A stretch of DNA of 12,927 nucleotides from an uncultured Mollicutes bacterium (GTDB taxonomy: Bacteria > Bacillota_I > Bacilli_A > ML615J-28 > CAG-313), in assembly GCA_900538885.1 (NCBI GenBank), contig UQAI01000043.1:1-12927 (forward strand). The letters are read 5' to 3'. This document shows, in pieces, positions 7,287-12,927 of the stretch (position 1 is its first letter; the number at the start of each line of letters is the position of its first letter). The position numbers and the translations under genes are program-made. The notes below the pieces were generated by a model. It did no database searches, was not told the DNA's origin, and saw nothing but the letters and a program-made list of their open reading frames with translations.

Positions 7287-8147
7287 ATGGACAATAATAC
7301 AAAGATTTTAAATGAAATAAAAAAGATGAAATCAGTAAAAGAATTCATCGAAACTAATAACCTAACAAATAAAGCAATTGATGATAATTTACTTACATTT
7401 TATTCATACAAACTAAAAAGAGAAAAATGTATAGATTGTAAAGGCCTAGAACACTGCAAACAAAGTATTTTGGGTCAAGTTCCCGTACTAGAAATAAAAG
7501 CAGGACAAATAGGTTATGATTATTATCCATGTAATTACCAAAAAGAATTAGACGAAAAAAGAGAAAAACAAAAACAATTAGAGCTCATCGCAACATCATT
7601 TAGTCAATATGATTTCACCAATGTTTATCATAGCGCAGAAAGAACTGAACTCTTAATAAAAGTAAGCAATATTTATAATGCTTATAAAAATGGGAATAAA
7701 ACTAAAGGACTATATATATATGGTCCATATGGATCAGGTAAAAGTTACATTCTAGCTTGGCTTGCTGAAAAACTAGTTGAACTAGGCGCACATGTTGTAT
7801 TCGCATATTACCCTGATCTTGTTAGACAAATTAAAAGTTCTATCGCAAATGGTACTATTGAAGACTATTTAGAAGTTTTAAAAAATGTTGAAGTTTTAAT
7901 GCTTGATGACATTGGCGGTGAATCAAATTCTGATTTTATTAGAGATGAAGTGCTAGGTGCTGTCCTTCAAACTAGGATGTGCAACAACGCTCTAACATTT
8001 ATGAGTTCAAACTTAAACCCTAAATTATTACTTGATCACTTATCAAGTGGTAGTAAAGATGTAGATAGAGTCAAAGGTTCAAGAGTATTTGAAAGAATAA
8101 ACACTTTAATGGAGTTTGTCGAACTCAAAGATAAAAATTACAGATAG
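7287..8147 (+). CDS. dnaI: DnaI, helicase loader ATPase
   Basis: A 286-residue AAA+ ATPase of the DnaI/DnaC loader group, which brings the replicative helicase to DNA. The N-terminal domain has the zinc-binding cysteines typical of DnaI: Cys48, Cys51, Cys57 and Cys82 (His56 is adjacent), expected to contact the helicase. The ATPase domain has Walker A GPYGSGKS at 146-153, Walker B VLMLDD ending at Asp207-Asp208, and a sensor-1 region FMSSNLNP. A conserved arginine cluster (KGSRVFERI) lies near the C-terminus and fits the arginine finger/sensor-2 region. It is slightly shorter than Bacillus DnaI (311). GAGGT seven bases upstream overlaps the dnaB stop, so translation is probably coupled. It closes the operon; a strong terminator follows within six bases. 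Confidence 0.93.
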   Translation: MDNNTKILNEIKKMKSVKEFIETNNLTNKAIDDNLLTFYSYKLKREKCIDCKGLEHCKQSILGQVPVLEIKAGQIGYDYYPCNYQKELDEKREKQKQLELIATSFSQYDFTNVYHSAERTELLIKVSNIYNAYKNGNKTKGLYIYGPYGSGKSYILAWLAEKLVELGAHVVFAYYPDLVRQIKSSIANGTIEDYLEVLKNVEVLMLDDIGGESNSDFIRDEVLGAVLQTRMCNNALTFMSSNLNPKLLLDHLSSGSKDVDRVKGSRVFERINTLMEFVELKDKNYR

Positions 8148-8152
8148 TAAAT

Positions 8153-8181
8153 AGCAAGGAAAGTGATTTTCTTGCTTTTTT
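8153..8181 (+). terminator. Terminator of the polA-dnaI operon
   Basis: AGCAAGGAAA (8153-8162) pairs with TTTTCTTGCT (8167-8176) around a GTGA loop, ten pairs with one G-U, followed by a run of T to 8181. It starts five bases after the dnaI stop. Confidence 0.9.
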
Positions 8182-8191
8182 CGCAAAACAA

Positions 8192-8220
8192 TAGACCTAA
8201 ATATTAATAAATGATATAAT
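8192..8220 (+). promoter_or_regulatory. Promoter of the lipoprotein gene
   Basis: TAGACC (8192-8197), 17 bases, consensus TATAAT (8215-8220), with TG one base before the -10. The weak -35 and extended -10 fit together. The ATG is 25 bases downstream. Confidence 0.65.
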
Positions 8221-8245
8221 GAGGCTATAAGAAAGGAGAATTAAA

Positions 8246-8860
8246 ATGAAAAAGAAATTAATTATTTTATTTATGCTTATAATGAGCATTACATTGATGT
8301 CTTGTGAAATGAGTCAAAATCAAGAAGTAAAACCTCAAGAACAAGAAGTAAAAATTGTAGAAAAAGAAAACAGCGAAATCATAAAAGATTATGCTCCGTA
8401 TTTTTCTTATGCATTAAGTATTGGTAGACTACAGATTATACTAAAAGATAATGGTGAGCAATATAAATACGATGCATTTTGTGATAATGGTGGTATTGAA
8501 GTGCCTTTTATTTCAGATGAATTTGAAAAAGAAGTAAATGATTTTACCATGCCAGAGGATATGATTTGTTGGCAACCCATTAATCGAGATGTAAGAGATG
8601 GTAGCGATCCATATGAATCTGAGGTATTTCAATATGCCTATGTTGTAATTATTCAAAAAGAAGAAGGTCACATAGTTGGATGTGCAATACTTGAGCTTAC
8701 GCTTAGTGATGTTGATGAAATGCATAATAAATTTGTAAGAGCCTATACCGCTGAACTAATTGTATCAATCTCATTTCCTAAAGTAAATGGTGAGTATCAA
8801 GAGGTAACTAGAGAGTATATTGAAAATAAATTAAATAAAATTAAGGAAAGTAAAATTTAA
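8246..8860 (+). CDS. Orphan lipoprotein, function unknown
   Basis: A 204-residue predicted lipoprotein. Residues 2-4 are lysines, 5-18 hydrophobic, and the lipobox LMSC places the lipidated cysteine at residue 20, so the mature protein should be tethered to the outer face of the membrane. A Gln/Glu/Lys-rich linker (about 22-45) leads to a folded region of about 155 residues with several strand-like stretches (RLQIILKDNG, YAYVVIIQKEEGHIVGCAILELTLSDV, AELIVSISFPKVNG) and a lysine-rich C-terminal helix. Two further cysteines lie in the mature part (FCDNGG and MICWQP) and one in IVGCAIL. I recognise no family. It stands alone between the operon terminator and the thrS leader, with its own promoter and a good AAAGGAG site eight bases before the ATG. 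Its setting gives no hint of a substrate. Confidence 0.85.
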   Translation: MKKKLIILFMLIMSITLMSCEMSQNQEVKPQEQEVKIVEKENSEIIKDYAPYFSYALSIGRLQIILKDNGEQYKYDAFCDNGGIEVPFISDEFEKEVNDFTMPEDMICWQPINRDVRDGSDPYESEVFQYAYVVIIQKEEGHIVGCAILELTLSDVDEMHNKFVRAYTAELIVSISFPKVNGEYQEVTREYIENKLNKIKESKI

Positions 8861-8933
8861 TAATGAAACATATGGTGGTAATCCTATAACATAAGGCTTT
8901 ACTATATATAAGAACAAACTTTAAATTATTACT

Positions 8934-9030
8934 ACTAATCTCATGATTAGAATATGATTAGTATTTAAGTGATGAAAGTGTTGTGATTATATTGAAACAG
9001 AAATATCATATCAATATTCTTGTTTTGATT
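8934..9030 (+). terminator. Possible weak terminator hairpins after the lipoprotein gene
   Basis: Two hairpins lie between the lipoprotein gene and the thrS promoter. ACTAATC (8934-8940) pairs with GATTAGT (8956-8962), but no T-run follows. AACAGAAATAT (8996-9006) pairs with ATATTCTTGTT (9014-9024) with one mismatch around a seven-base loop, and T-rich sequence follows. Neither is strong; the second is the better candidate. Confidence 0.3.
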
Positions 9031-9033
9031 TTC

Positions 9034-9062
9034 TTGACTTTTTAATAGATTAAGAGTATAAT
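9034..9062 (+). promoter_or_regulatory. Promoter of the thrS T-box transcript
   Basis: TTGACT (9034-9039), 17 bases, perfect TATAAT (9057-9062). Transcription should start near 9069, just before the base of T-box Stem I, giving a leader of about 290 bases. Confidence 0.88.
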
Positions 9063-9073
9063 AGTAGTGTATC

Positions 9074-9301
9074 AAAAAGCAATGATTAGGATACGATATT
9101 TAGAGACTGATTAATTAGTGAGGTAGGATAGTGAAAACTACTAAATTAAGTCTAAATGTTACTCCCTATGAGCTTTCTAGAGAAATCTATGAACGTACTT
9201 TCTGCGTTAAAGAAATTAAAGAGCATGATTAATATAATCATGAACTAAGGTGGTACCGCGATTAAAAACTACCAAAAGCCTAGTATTTAAATCGTCCTTA
9301 G
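9074..9301 (+). promoter_or_regulatory. T-box leader (riboswitch) sensing tRNA-Thr
   Basis: A cis-acting RNA that lets transcription enter thrS when tRNA-Thr is uncharged. Stem I can be folded by eye. Its base is AAAGC (9076-9080) with GCTTT (9172-9176). Above it is a kink-turn-like bulge with TGA/ATGA on the two sides, then AGG (9088-9090) with CCT (9165-9167). An internal loop follows whose 3' side holds ACT (9161-9163), a Thr codon in the specifier position. Next is ATTTAG (9098-9103) with CTAAAT (9152-9157) and an unpaired AG (9104-9105). A 7-bp hairpin (CATGATT/AATCATG, 9224-9242) precedes the T-box AAGGTGGTACCGCG (9247-9260). In it UGGU can pair with the ACCA end of the tRNA. CTAAGG (9245-9250) pairs with CCTTAG (9296-9301) as antiterminator. 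Confidence 0.93.
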
Positions 9302-9350
9302 AAAAGCAAAAACTATTCTTTTTGTTTTTTCTAAGGCTTTTATTATTTTT
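9296..9350 (+). terminator. Regulated terminator of the thrS T-box
   Basis: CCTTAGAAAA (9296-9305) pairs with TTTTCTAAGG (9327-9336), and CAAAAA (9307-9312) with TTTTTG (9319-9324) inside it; CTTTTATTATTTTT follows. Its 5' arm is shared with the antiterminator, so the two folds exclude each other. It ends just before the thrS ribosome binding site. Confidence 0.9.
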
Positions 9351-9361
9351 CGGAGGTATTT

Positions 9362-11284
9362 ATGAGTCAAGAACAAATTAAATTAACATTTCCTGATGGT
9401 TCAGTACGTGAATTTCATCAAGGAGTAACACCAGCAGAGGTTGCACAATCAATTTCATCAAGCTTAGTGAAAAAATGCGTTATCGCAAAACTAGATGATG
9501 AATTAGTTGATATGGCAAGTCCTTTAAAACATGATGGTAAAATAGAATTATTAACAGCAAACGCAGAAGGTTTAGAACATGTATTAAATCATTCATGTGC
9601 TCATTTGCTTGCTAATGCAATTAAAGAATTATATCCAAATGCGATGTTTGGAGTAGGACCAGCAATTGAAGAAGGCTTCTACTATGATATGGATTTAGGT
9701 GATGTTAAACTTACAGAAGAAGATTTACCTAAAATAGAAAAGAAGATGCAAGCAATCGTTGCTAGTGGTGAAGAAATTAAACGTCGTGTTGTATCTAAAA
9801 GTGAAGCTTTAGAAATTTTCAAAAATGATGTTTATAAACAAGAATTAATAAATGAATTACCAGATACAGAAGAAATTAGCATTTATGAACAAGGTCATTT
9901 CTGTGATTTATGTCGTGGCCCTCATGTATCTAGCACTAAATGGTTAAAGAACTTTAAACTTTTAAGCGTTAGTGGTGCATATTGGCGTGGTGATTCTAGT
10001 AAAGCTCAATTACAAAGAGTTTACGGAACATGCTTTATGACAGAAGAAAAATTAAAAGAACATCTTAATATTCTAGAAGAAAGAAAGAAAAGAGATCATC
10101 GTAAATTAGGTAAAGAACTAGAATTATTCATGCTTAGTGAATATGGGCCAGGTTTTCCATTCTGGCTTCCTAATGGTATGATTTTACGCCGTAATCTTGA
10201 AAACTTCTGGTATAAGATTCATACTGACAATAACTATCTATTTGTCCAAACTCCTATTATGTTAAACCGTGAATTATGGGAGATTTCTGGACACTGGTAT
10301 AACTATAAAGAAAATATGTATACTTCAACAATCGATGATAAAGAATTTGCGATTAAACCAATGAACTGCCCTGGTGGTATGTTAGTTTATAAAAACTCAA
10401 TCCATTCTTATCGTGACTTCCCACTAAGAATTGGAGAACTTGGTTTAGTACACCGTCATGAAGCAAGTGGAGCTCTTAATGGTTTATTTAGAGTAAGAAA
10501 CTTCACTCAAGATGATGCTCATATCTTTATTACAGAAGATCAAATTGAAGAAGAAATTGGTCGTTTAATTGACTTATATGATCAAGTATATAGTGTTTTT
10601 GGTTTAAAATATCACATTGAATTATCAACTAGACCAGAAAATAAATACATTGGTAAACTTGAAACTTGGAATAAAGCAGAAGCTGCTCTTGCAAGTGCAA
10701 TGGAAAAGAAAGGTATTAAATATATCTTAAATCCTGGTGATGGTGCTTTCTATGGTCCTAAACTTGACTTTAAACTAAGAGACTCAATGAATCGTATTTG
10801 GCAATGTGGTACTATTCAATTAGATATGAATTTACCAGAAAGATTTGACTTAACATATGTTGCGGAAAACGGTGAAAAACTACGTCCAATCATGCTTCAT
10901 AGAGCTCTATTTGGTTCAATTGAAAGATTTATTGGTATCCTAATTGAACACTATGCTGGTGCTTTCCCACTATGGCTTGCTCCTAAACAAGTTGTAATTA
11001 TTCCAGTTAATAATGCTGCTCACAAAGAATATGCAGAAGTTGTTCTAGCAGCTCTAAAAGCTCAAAATATTAGAGCTTCAATTGATGACCGTGAAGAAAA
11101 ACTAAATTATAAGATTCGTGAAAGCCAAACTAAGAAAGTTCCATACACTCTAGTTTTAGGTGATAGTGAAGTATCAACAAATTCAATTACTTATCGTCAT
11201 TTTGGTACAACTGAATCAGTTAACATGCCACTTGATGAATTTACTCAAAAGCTAGTTAAAGAAGTAGAAAACTTAGGTAAATAA
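9362..11284 (+). CDS. thrS: Threonyl-tRNA synthetase
   Basis: A 640-residue class II synthetase that charges tRNA-Thr in the cytoplasm; the length is that of the full bacterial enzyme. Domains in order: TGS (about 1-62); the editing domain that removes mischarged serine, with His77, His81, Cys184 and His188 (H-x3-H and C-x3-H); and the catalytic core, with zinc ligands Cys336 (in MNCPGG), His387 (in DDAHIF) and His513 (in MLHRALFG). Motif 2 runs from LVHRHEASG to RVRNFTQDDAH, and motif 3 is HRALFGSIERF. The anticodon-binding domain runs from about 545 (PKQVVIIPVNN) to the end. Every signature residue I looked for is present, so it should be active in charging and editing. GGAGG five bases before the ATG sets the start. 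Expression is controlled by the upstream T-box, and a strong terminator follows, so it is a single-gene unit. Confidence 0.98.
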   Translation: MSQEQIKLTFPDGSVREFHQGVTPAEVAQSISSSLVKKCVIAKLDDELVDMASPLKHDGKIELLTANAEGLEHVLNHSCAHLLANAIKELYPNAMFGVGPAIEEGFYYDMDLGDVKLTEEDLPKIEKKMQAIVASGEEIKRRVVSKSEALEIFKNDVYKQELINELPDTEEISIYEQGHFCDLCRGPHVSSTKWLKNFKLLSVSGAYWRGDSSKAQLQRVYGTCFMTEEKLKEHLNILEERKKRDHRKLGKELELFMLSEYGPGFPFWLPNGMILRRNLENFWYKIHTDNNYLFVQTPIMLNRELWEISGHWYNYKENMYTSTIDDKEFAIKPMNCPGGMLVYKNSIHSYRDFPLRIGELGLVHRHEASGALNGLFRVRNFTQDDAHIFITEDQIEEEIGRLIDLYDQVYSVFGLKYHIELSTRPENKYIGKLETWNKAEAALASAMEKKGIKYILNPGDGAFYGPKLDFKLRDSMNRIWQCGTIQLDMNLPERFDLTYVAENGEKLRPIMLHRALFGSIERFIGILIEHYAGAFPLWLAPKQVVIIPVNNAAHKEYAEVVLAALKAQNIRASIDDREEKLNYKIRESQTKKVPYTLVLGDSEVSTNSITYRHFGTTESVNMPLDEFTQKLVKEVENLGK

Positions 11285-11292
11285 CAAAATAA

Positions 11293-11325
11293 CAGCATTA
11301 GAAACAAATTTCTAATGCTGTTTTT
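11293..11325 (+). terminator. Terminator of thrS
   Basis: A perfect 12-bp stem, CAGCATTAGAAA (11293-11304) with TTTCTAATGCTG (11309-11320), a CAAA loop and five T. Confidence 0.95.
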
Positions 11326-11393
11326 CTAAAAAATTTTGAACAAAGTGTTAATATAGACAATCTAGCACATAAATGATAAATTCCTACAAATCA

Positions 11394-11422
11394 TTGACAA
11401 AATGGGGGAAATATTATACAAT
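11394..11422 (+). promoter_or_regulatory. Promoter of the fic gene
   Basis: Consensus TTGACA (11394-11399), 17 bases, TACAAT (11417-11422). The fic start is 37 bases downstream. No palindromic operator is evident around it. Confidence 0.82.
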
Positions 11423-11459
11423 CATATTTGAATTTTACAATTAAATGGAGGTGCTTTGG

Positions 11460-12068
11460 ATGGTGCTCGAGAATAAATTAGGTATTGAAAATTCTACTGA
11501 CCTTGCTCGTGAGGAAGAAAAAATAAGCAAGAAAAAGGCTCTTGAAATGTTTGAAAAAGGTTATTTTGATACATTAACAACTGGAACATTTGAAACTCTT
11601 TCGCACATTCACAAATATTTATTTGATGAAATTTACGATTTTGCGGGAAAAATAAGAAAAGTAAATATTTCGAATGGTAACTTCAGATTTGCACCAGTTA
11701 TGTATTTAAAAGGTGCACTTGAAAATATTGATAAAATGCCACAATCAACATTTGATGAAATAGTAGAAAAATATGTAGAAATGAATATTACTCACCCTTT
11801 TCGTGAAGGTAATGGCAGAGCAACGAGAATATGGCTTGATTTGATTTTTAAGAAGGAACTTGGTATGGTTGTGAATTGGAGCTTGATTGACAAGGAAGAT
11901 TATCTACTTGCAATAAAGAGAAGTCCTATTAAAGATATCGAAATAAAGCATATCTTAAAAAATGCCTTGACAGATGAAATTGAAAGTCGAGAAGTATATA
12001 TGAAGGGCATAGACCACAGTTATTATTATGAAGGATATACAACATTTAAAATGGAAGAATTAAAATGA
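11460..12068 (+). CDS. Fic-family protein AMP-transferase, class III-like (self-inhibited)
   Basis: A 202-residue Fic-domain enzyme. Such enzymes typically move AMP from ATP onto a hydroxyl of a target protein. The catalytic loop HPFREGNGR is complete at 112-120, with His112 as base, Glu116 in the metal-binding position, and Arg120. The target-docking flap fits ISNGNFRFAPVMYL (around 70-83). Near the C-terminus, SYYYEG (187-192) matches the inhibitory motif (S/T)-x3-E-(G/N), with Glu191 as inhibitory residue. Length and C-terminal position of the motif fit class III, as in the Neisseria meningitidis Fic. A separate antitoxin is then not required. The ATG at 11460 is preferred over one at 11445 because GGAGGT (11447-11452) lies seven bases before it and overlaps the earlier ATG. 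It is the only recognised gene in the window ending in TGA. It has its own promoter, and a possible dead gene follows. The target cannot be read from sequence. Confidence 0.9.
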   Translation: MVLENKLGIENSTDLAREEEKISKKKALEMFEKGYFDTLTTGTFETLSHIHKYLFDEIYDFAGKIRKVNISNGNFRFAPVMYLKGALENIDKMPQSTFDEIVEKYVEMNITHPFREGNGRATRIWLDLIFKKELGMVVNWSLIDKEDYLLAIKRSPIKDIEIKHILKNALTDEIESREVYMKGIDHSYYYEGYTTFKMEELK

Positions 12069-12207
12069 AATTTACACTAAAGATCTTTTGCTGTATTGTG
12101 GTAAATGATATTTTGCTAATAGCTTCCTTTTAAAGTTTGGTAATGAAAATATTATTAAAGTTTTCAAACTCTGTGAGGTTAAGAAAGTCACAGGAGATAT
12201 TTATGTT

Positions 12208-12236
12208 TTGTCCATATCAAATATAATGTATATAAT
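12208..12236 (+). promoter_or_regulatory. Candidate promoter of the LysM gene
   Basis: TTGTCC (12208-12213), 17 bases, perfect TATAAT (12231-12236). Transcription would start near 12243, giving a leader of about 125 bases. No good promoter lies closer to the gene. Confidence 0.6.
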
Positions 12237-12242
12237 GCATAA

Positions 12243-12275
12243 GGAATTGGACCCGAAAAGAATTAGGGCAGTTCC
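12243..12275 (+). promoter_or_regulatory. Hairpin at the 5' end of the LysM leader
   Basis: GGAATTG (12243-12249) pairs with CAGTTCC (12269-12275), seven pairs with one G-U; after a two-base bulge CCC (12252-12254) pairs with GGG (12266-12268) around an 11-base loop. It begins at about the predicted transcript start. ATTTTCATTT follows. It could protect the 5' end, act as an attenuator, or be chance. Confidence 0.4.
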
Positions 12276-12367
12276 ATTTTCATTTAGAAAATAATATCTA
12301 TATTTTACAGATAGTTTAATCACACATATTGGATCTTTCTCATATATTAAACGTGAGGAGGGAAAAT

Positions 12368-12841
12368 ATGGATTTTCAAGATTATAGTTTAAGAGTAGAA
12401 TATGAAGAATATACCGTAAAAAAAGGAGATACCCTATATACTATCGCAAAAGCATATAAAACATCGGTCAATGAATTAACAGACGTCAATATGCTTACAT
12501 CTACGGTAATATATCCTGGTCAAGTCTTATTAGTGCCAAAGATGAAAAAAGAAAGTGTTGAATATTATTTTGAAGATTATATCACAAAAACTGGTGATAC
12601 AATTGAAAGTATTGGTAAAAAGTTTGATATTGATCCAGTAACACTTGGCTTATATAATGACTTTGGATTATTAAATCTTACTGGTAATCAAATTATTAAA
12701 ATACCACGTAGTAGTAAGTATATAGTAAAACAAGATGATACTGTTGAATCTATTCTATCAAAAACTAATCGTTCAGCTGAAGACTTGTTGAGATCTAATT
12801 CTTCATCATGGTTAAAAGCTGGAAGTAAAATTGTATTATAA
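12368..12841 (+). CDS. Protein with three LysM domains and no signal peptide
   Basis: A 157-residue protein made almost entirely of LysM repeats, which bind N-acetylglucosamine-containing glycans such as peptidoglycan. LysM 1 (about 15-57): YTVKKGDTLYTIAKAY ending in PGQVLLVPK. LysM 2 (about 71-113): YITKTGDTIESIGKKF ending in GNQIIKIPR. LysM 3 (about 118-157) is more diverged (YIVKQDDTVESILSK to KAGSKIVL) and ends with the protein. The N-terminus (MDFQDYSLRVEYEE) is acidic, with no signal peptide, membrane segment or lipobox, which is unusual for a wall binder. Some spore-coat and sporulation LysM proteins of Bacilli, such as SafA, also lack one because they act from the mother cell; here that is only a possibility. 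GAGGAGGG at 12355-12362 sets the start at 12368; a TTG at 12329 would extend the frame by 13 codons but has no binding site. No catalytic domain. Confidence 0.88.
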   Translation: MDFQDYSLRVEYEEYTVKKGDTLYTIAKAYKTSVNELTDVNMLTSTVIYPGQVLLVPKMKKESVEYYFEDYITKTGDTIESIGKKFDIDPVTLGLYNDFGLLNLTGNQIIKIPRSSKYIVKQDDTVESILSKTNRSAEDLLRSNSSSWLKAGSKIVL

Positions 12842-12861
12842 AAAGCCCGTAGAGGCTTTTT
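12841..12861 (+). terminator. Terminator of the LysM gene
   Basis: AAAAGCC (12841-12847) pairs with GGCTTTT (12854-12860) around CGTAGA, followed by T and an AT-rich tail. It overlaps the last base of the stop codon. The remaining 66 bases of the window show nothing I can name. Confidence 0.85.
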
Positions 12862-12927
12862 ATTATTATAGTAGTCATATTATAAATAAGAAAGATGGTT
12901 ACATTAATATAGAATATATATAGTTAT

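Larger units (their letters stand above)
12067..12294 (+). pseudogene. Possible decayed reading frame behind fic
   Basis: The frame from 12067 to the TAA at 12292-12294 reads as protein-like sequence (EIYTKDLLLYCGK, then a TGA at 12106-12108, then YFANSFLLKFGNENIIKVF and on to HKELDPKRIRAVPFSFRK). There is no usable start: the only ATG there (12065) overlaps the fic stop in another frame and gives 22 codons. A one-base change near 12067 plus repair of the TGA would give one frame of about 75 codons directly coupled to fic. The composition, with polar and charged residues spread normally, suggests a broken gene, but such a length can arise by chance in AT-rich DNA. No family recognised. The second half overlaps the promoter and leader of the LysM gene. 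Confidence 0.35.

Noticed and set aside
9131..9232. A GTG-initiated 33-codon frame inside the T-box leader, with two adjacent Thr codons and a purine-rich stretch before it.
   Set aside because: It looks like a threonine leader peptide, but it overlaps the specifier and Stem I, whose folding explains the sequence, and an open frame of this length is not surprising. T-box control needs no leader peptide.
1..12927. Search for CRISPR arrays, insertion sequences, tRNA or rRNA genes.
   Set aside because: No regularly spaced repeats, transposase motifs, terminal inverted repeats or cloverleaf sequences were seen on either strand.

Overview
The window is strongly AT-rich and looks like the chromosome of a low-GC, walled relative of the Bacilli, such as an Erysipelotrichia or an Izemoplasma/RF39-type lineage on the Firmicutes-Mollicutes boundary. 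Three things point there. The order polA - mutM - coaE - x - dnaB - dnaI - x - thrS matches the Bacillus-type replication/repair neighbourhood, without the gapB, speD and nrdR genes that Bacillus carries in between. DnaB and DnaI are the Firmicutes helicase loader proteins. thrS is preceded by a tRNA-responsive T-box leader. Every Trp codon I checked is TGG and no recognised gene has an in-frame TGA, so the code is the standard bacterial one, not the Mycoplasma code. A VanY-type peptidase and a LysM protein imply peptidoglycan. The placement is inference; no rRNA or other marker is present.

Layout. 1-283 has no supportable gene but holds small palindromes and a 14-bp direct repeat. 317-1420 (minus strand) is a probable two-gene unit: a membrane-anchored VanY-family D,D-carboxypeptidase, then a small protein with eight Tyr-Pro repeats, closed by a terminator. 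A divergent promoter region (1421-1532) separates it from the plus-strand operon polA, a fused mutM-coaE, an unknown 127-residue protein, dnaB and dnaI (1533-8147). That operon is tightly packed, with gaps of 1-11 bases and one overlap, and ends at a strong terminator. Next come an orphan lipoprotein gene with its own promoter, the T-box leader and thrS with its terminator, a class III-like Fic AMP-transferase gene with its own promoter, a stretch that looks like a decayed reading frame, and a three-LysM protein whose putative transcript would start on a hairpin.

How the genes fit together. The central operon joins DNA repair synthesis (Pol I), removal of oxidised purines (MutM), the last step of coenzyme A synthesis (CoaE, here on the same polypeptide as MutM) and loading of the replicative helicase (DnaB, DnaI). 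The unknown 127-residue gene is locked inside it. thrS is set up to respond to uncharged threonyl-tRNA through an ACU specifier. The flanking genes are envelope-related or accessory.

I found no CRISPR array, insertion sequence, tRNA, rRNA or complete novel system. The best leads are the MutM-CoaE fusion, the unknown gene in the replication operon, the possible dead gene behind fic, the LysM protein without a signal peptide together with its leader hairpin, and the Tyr-Pro repeat protein.
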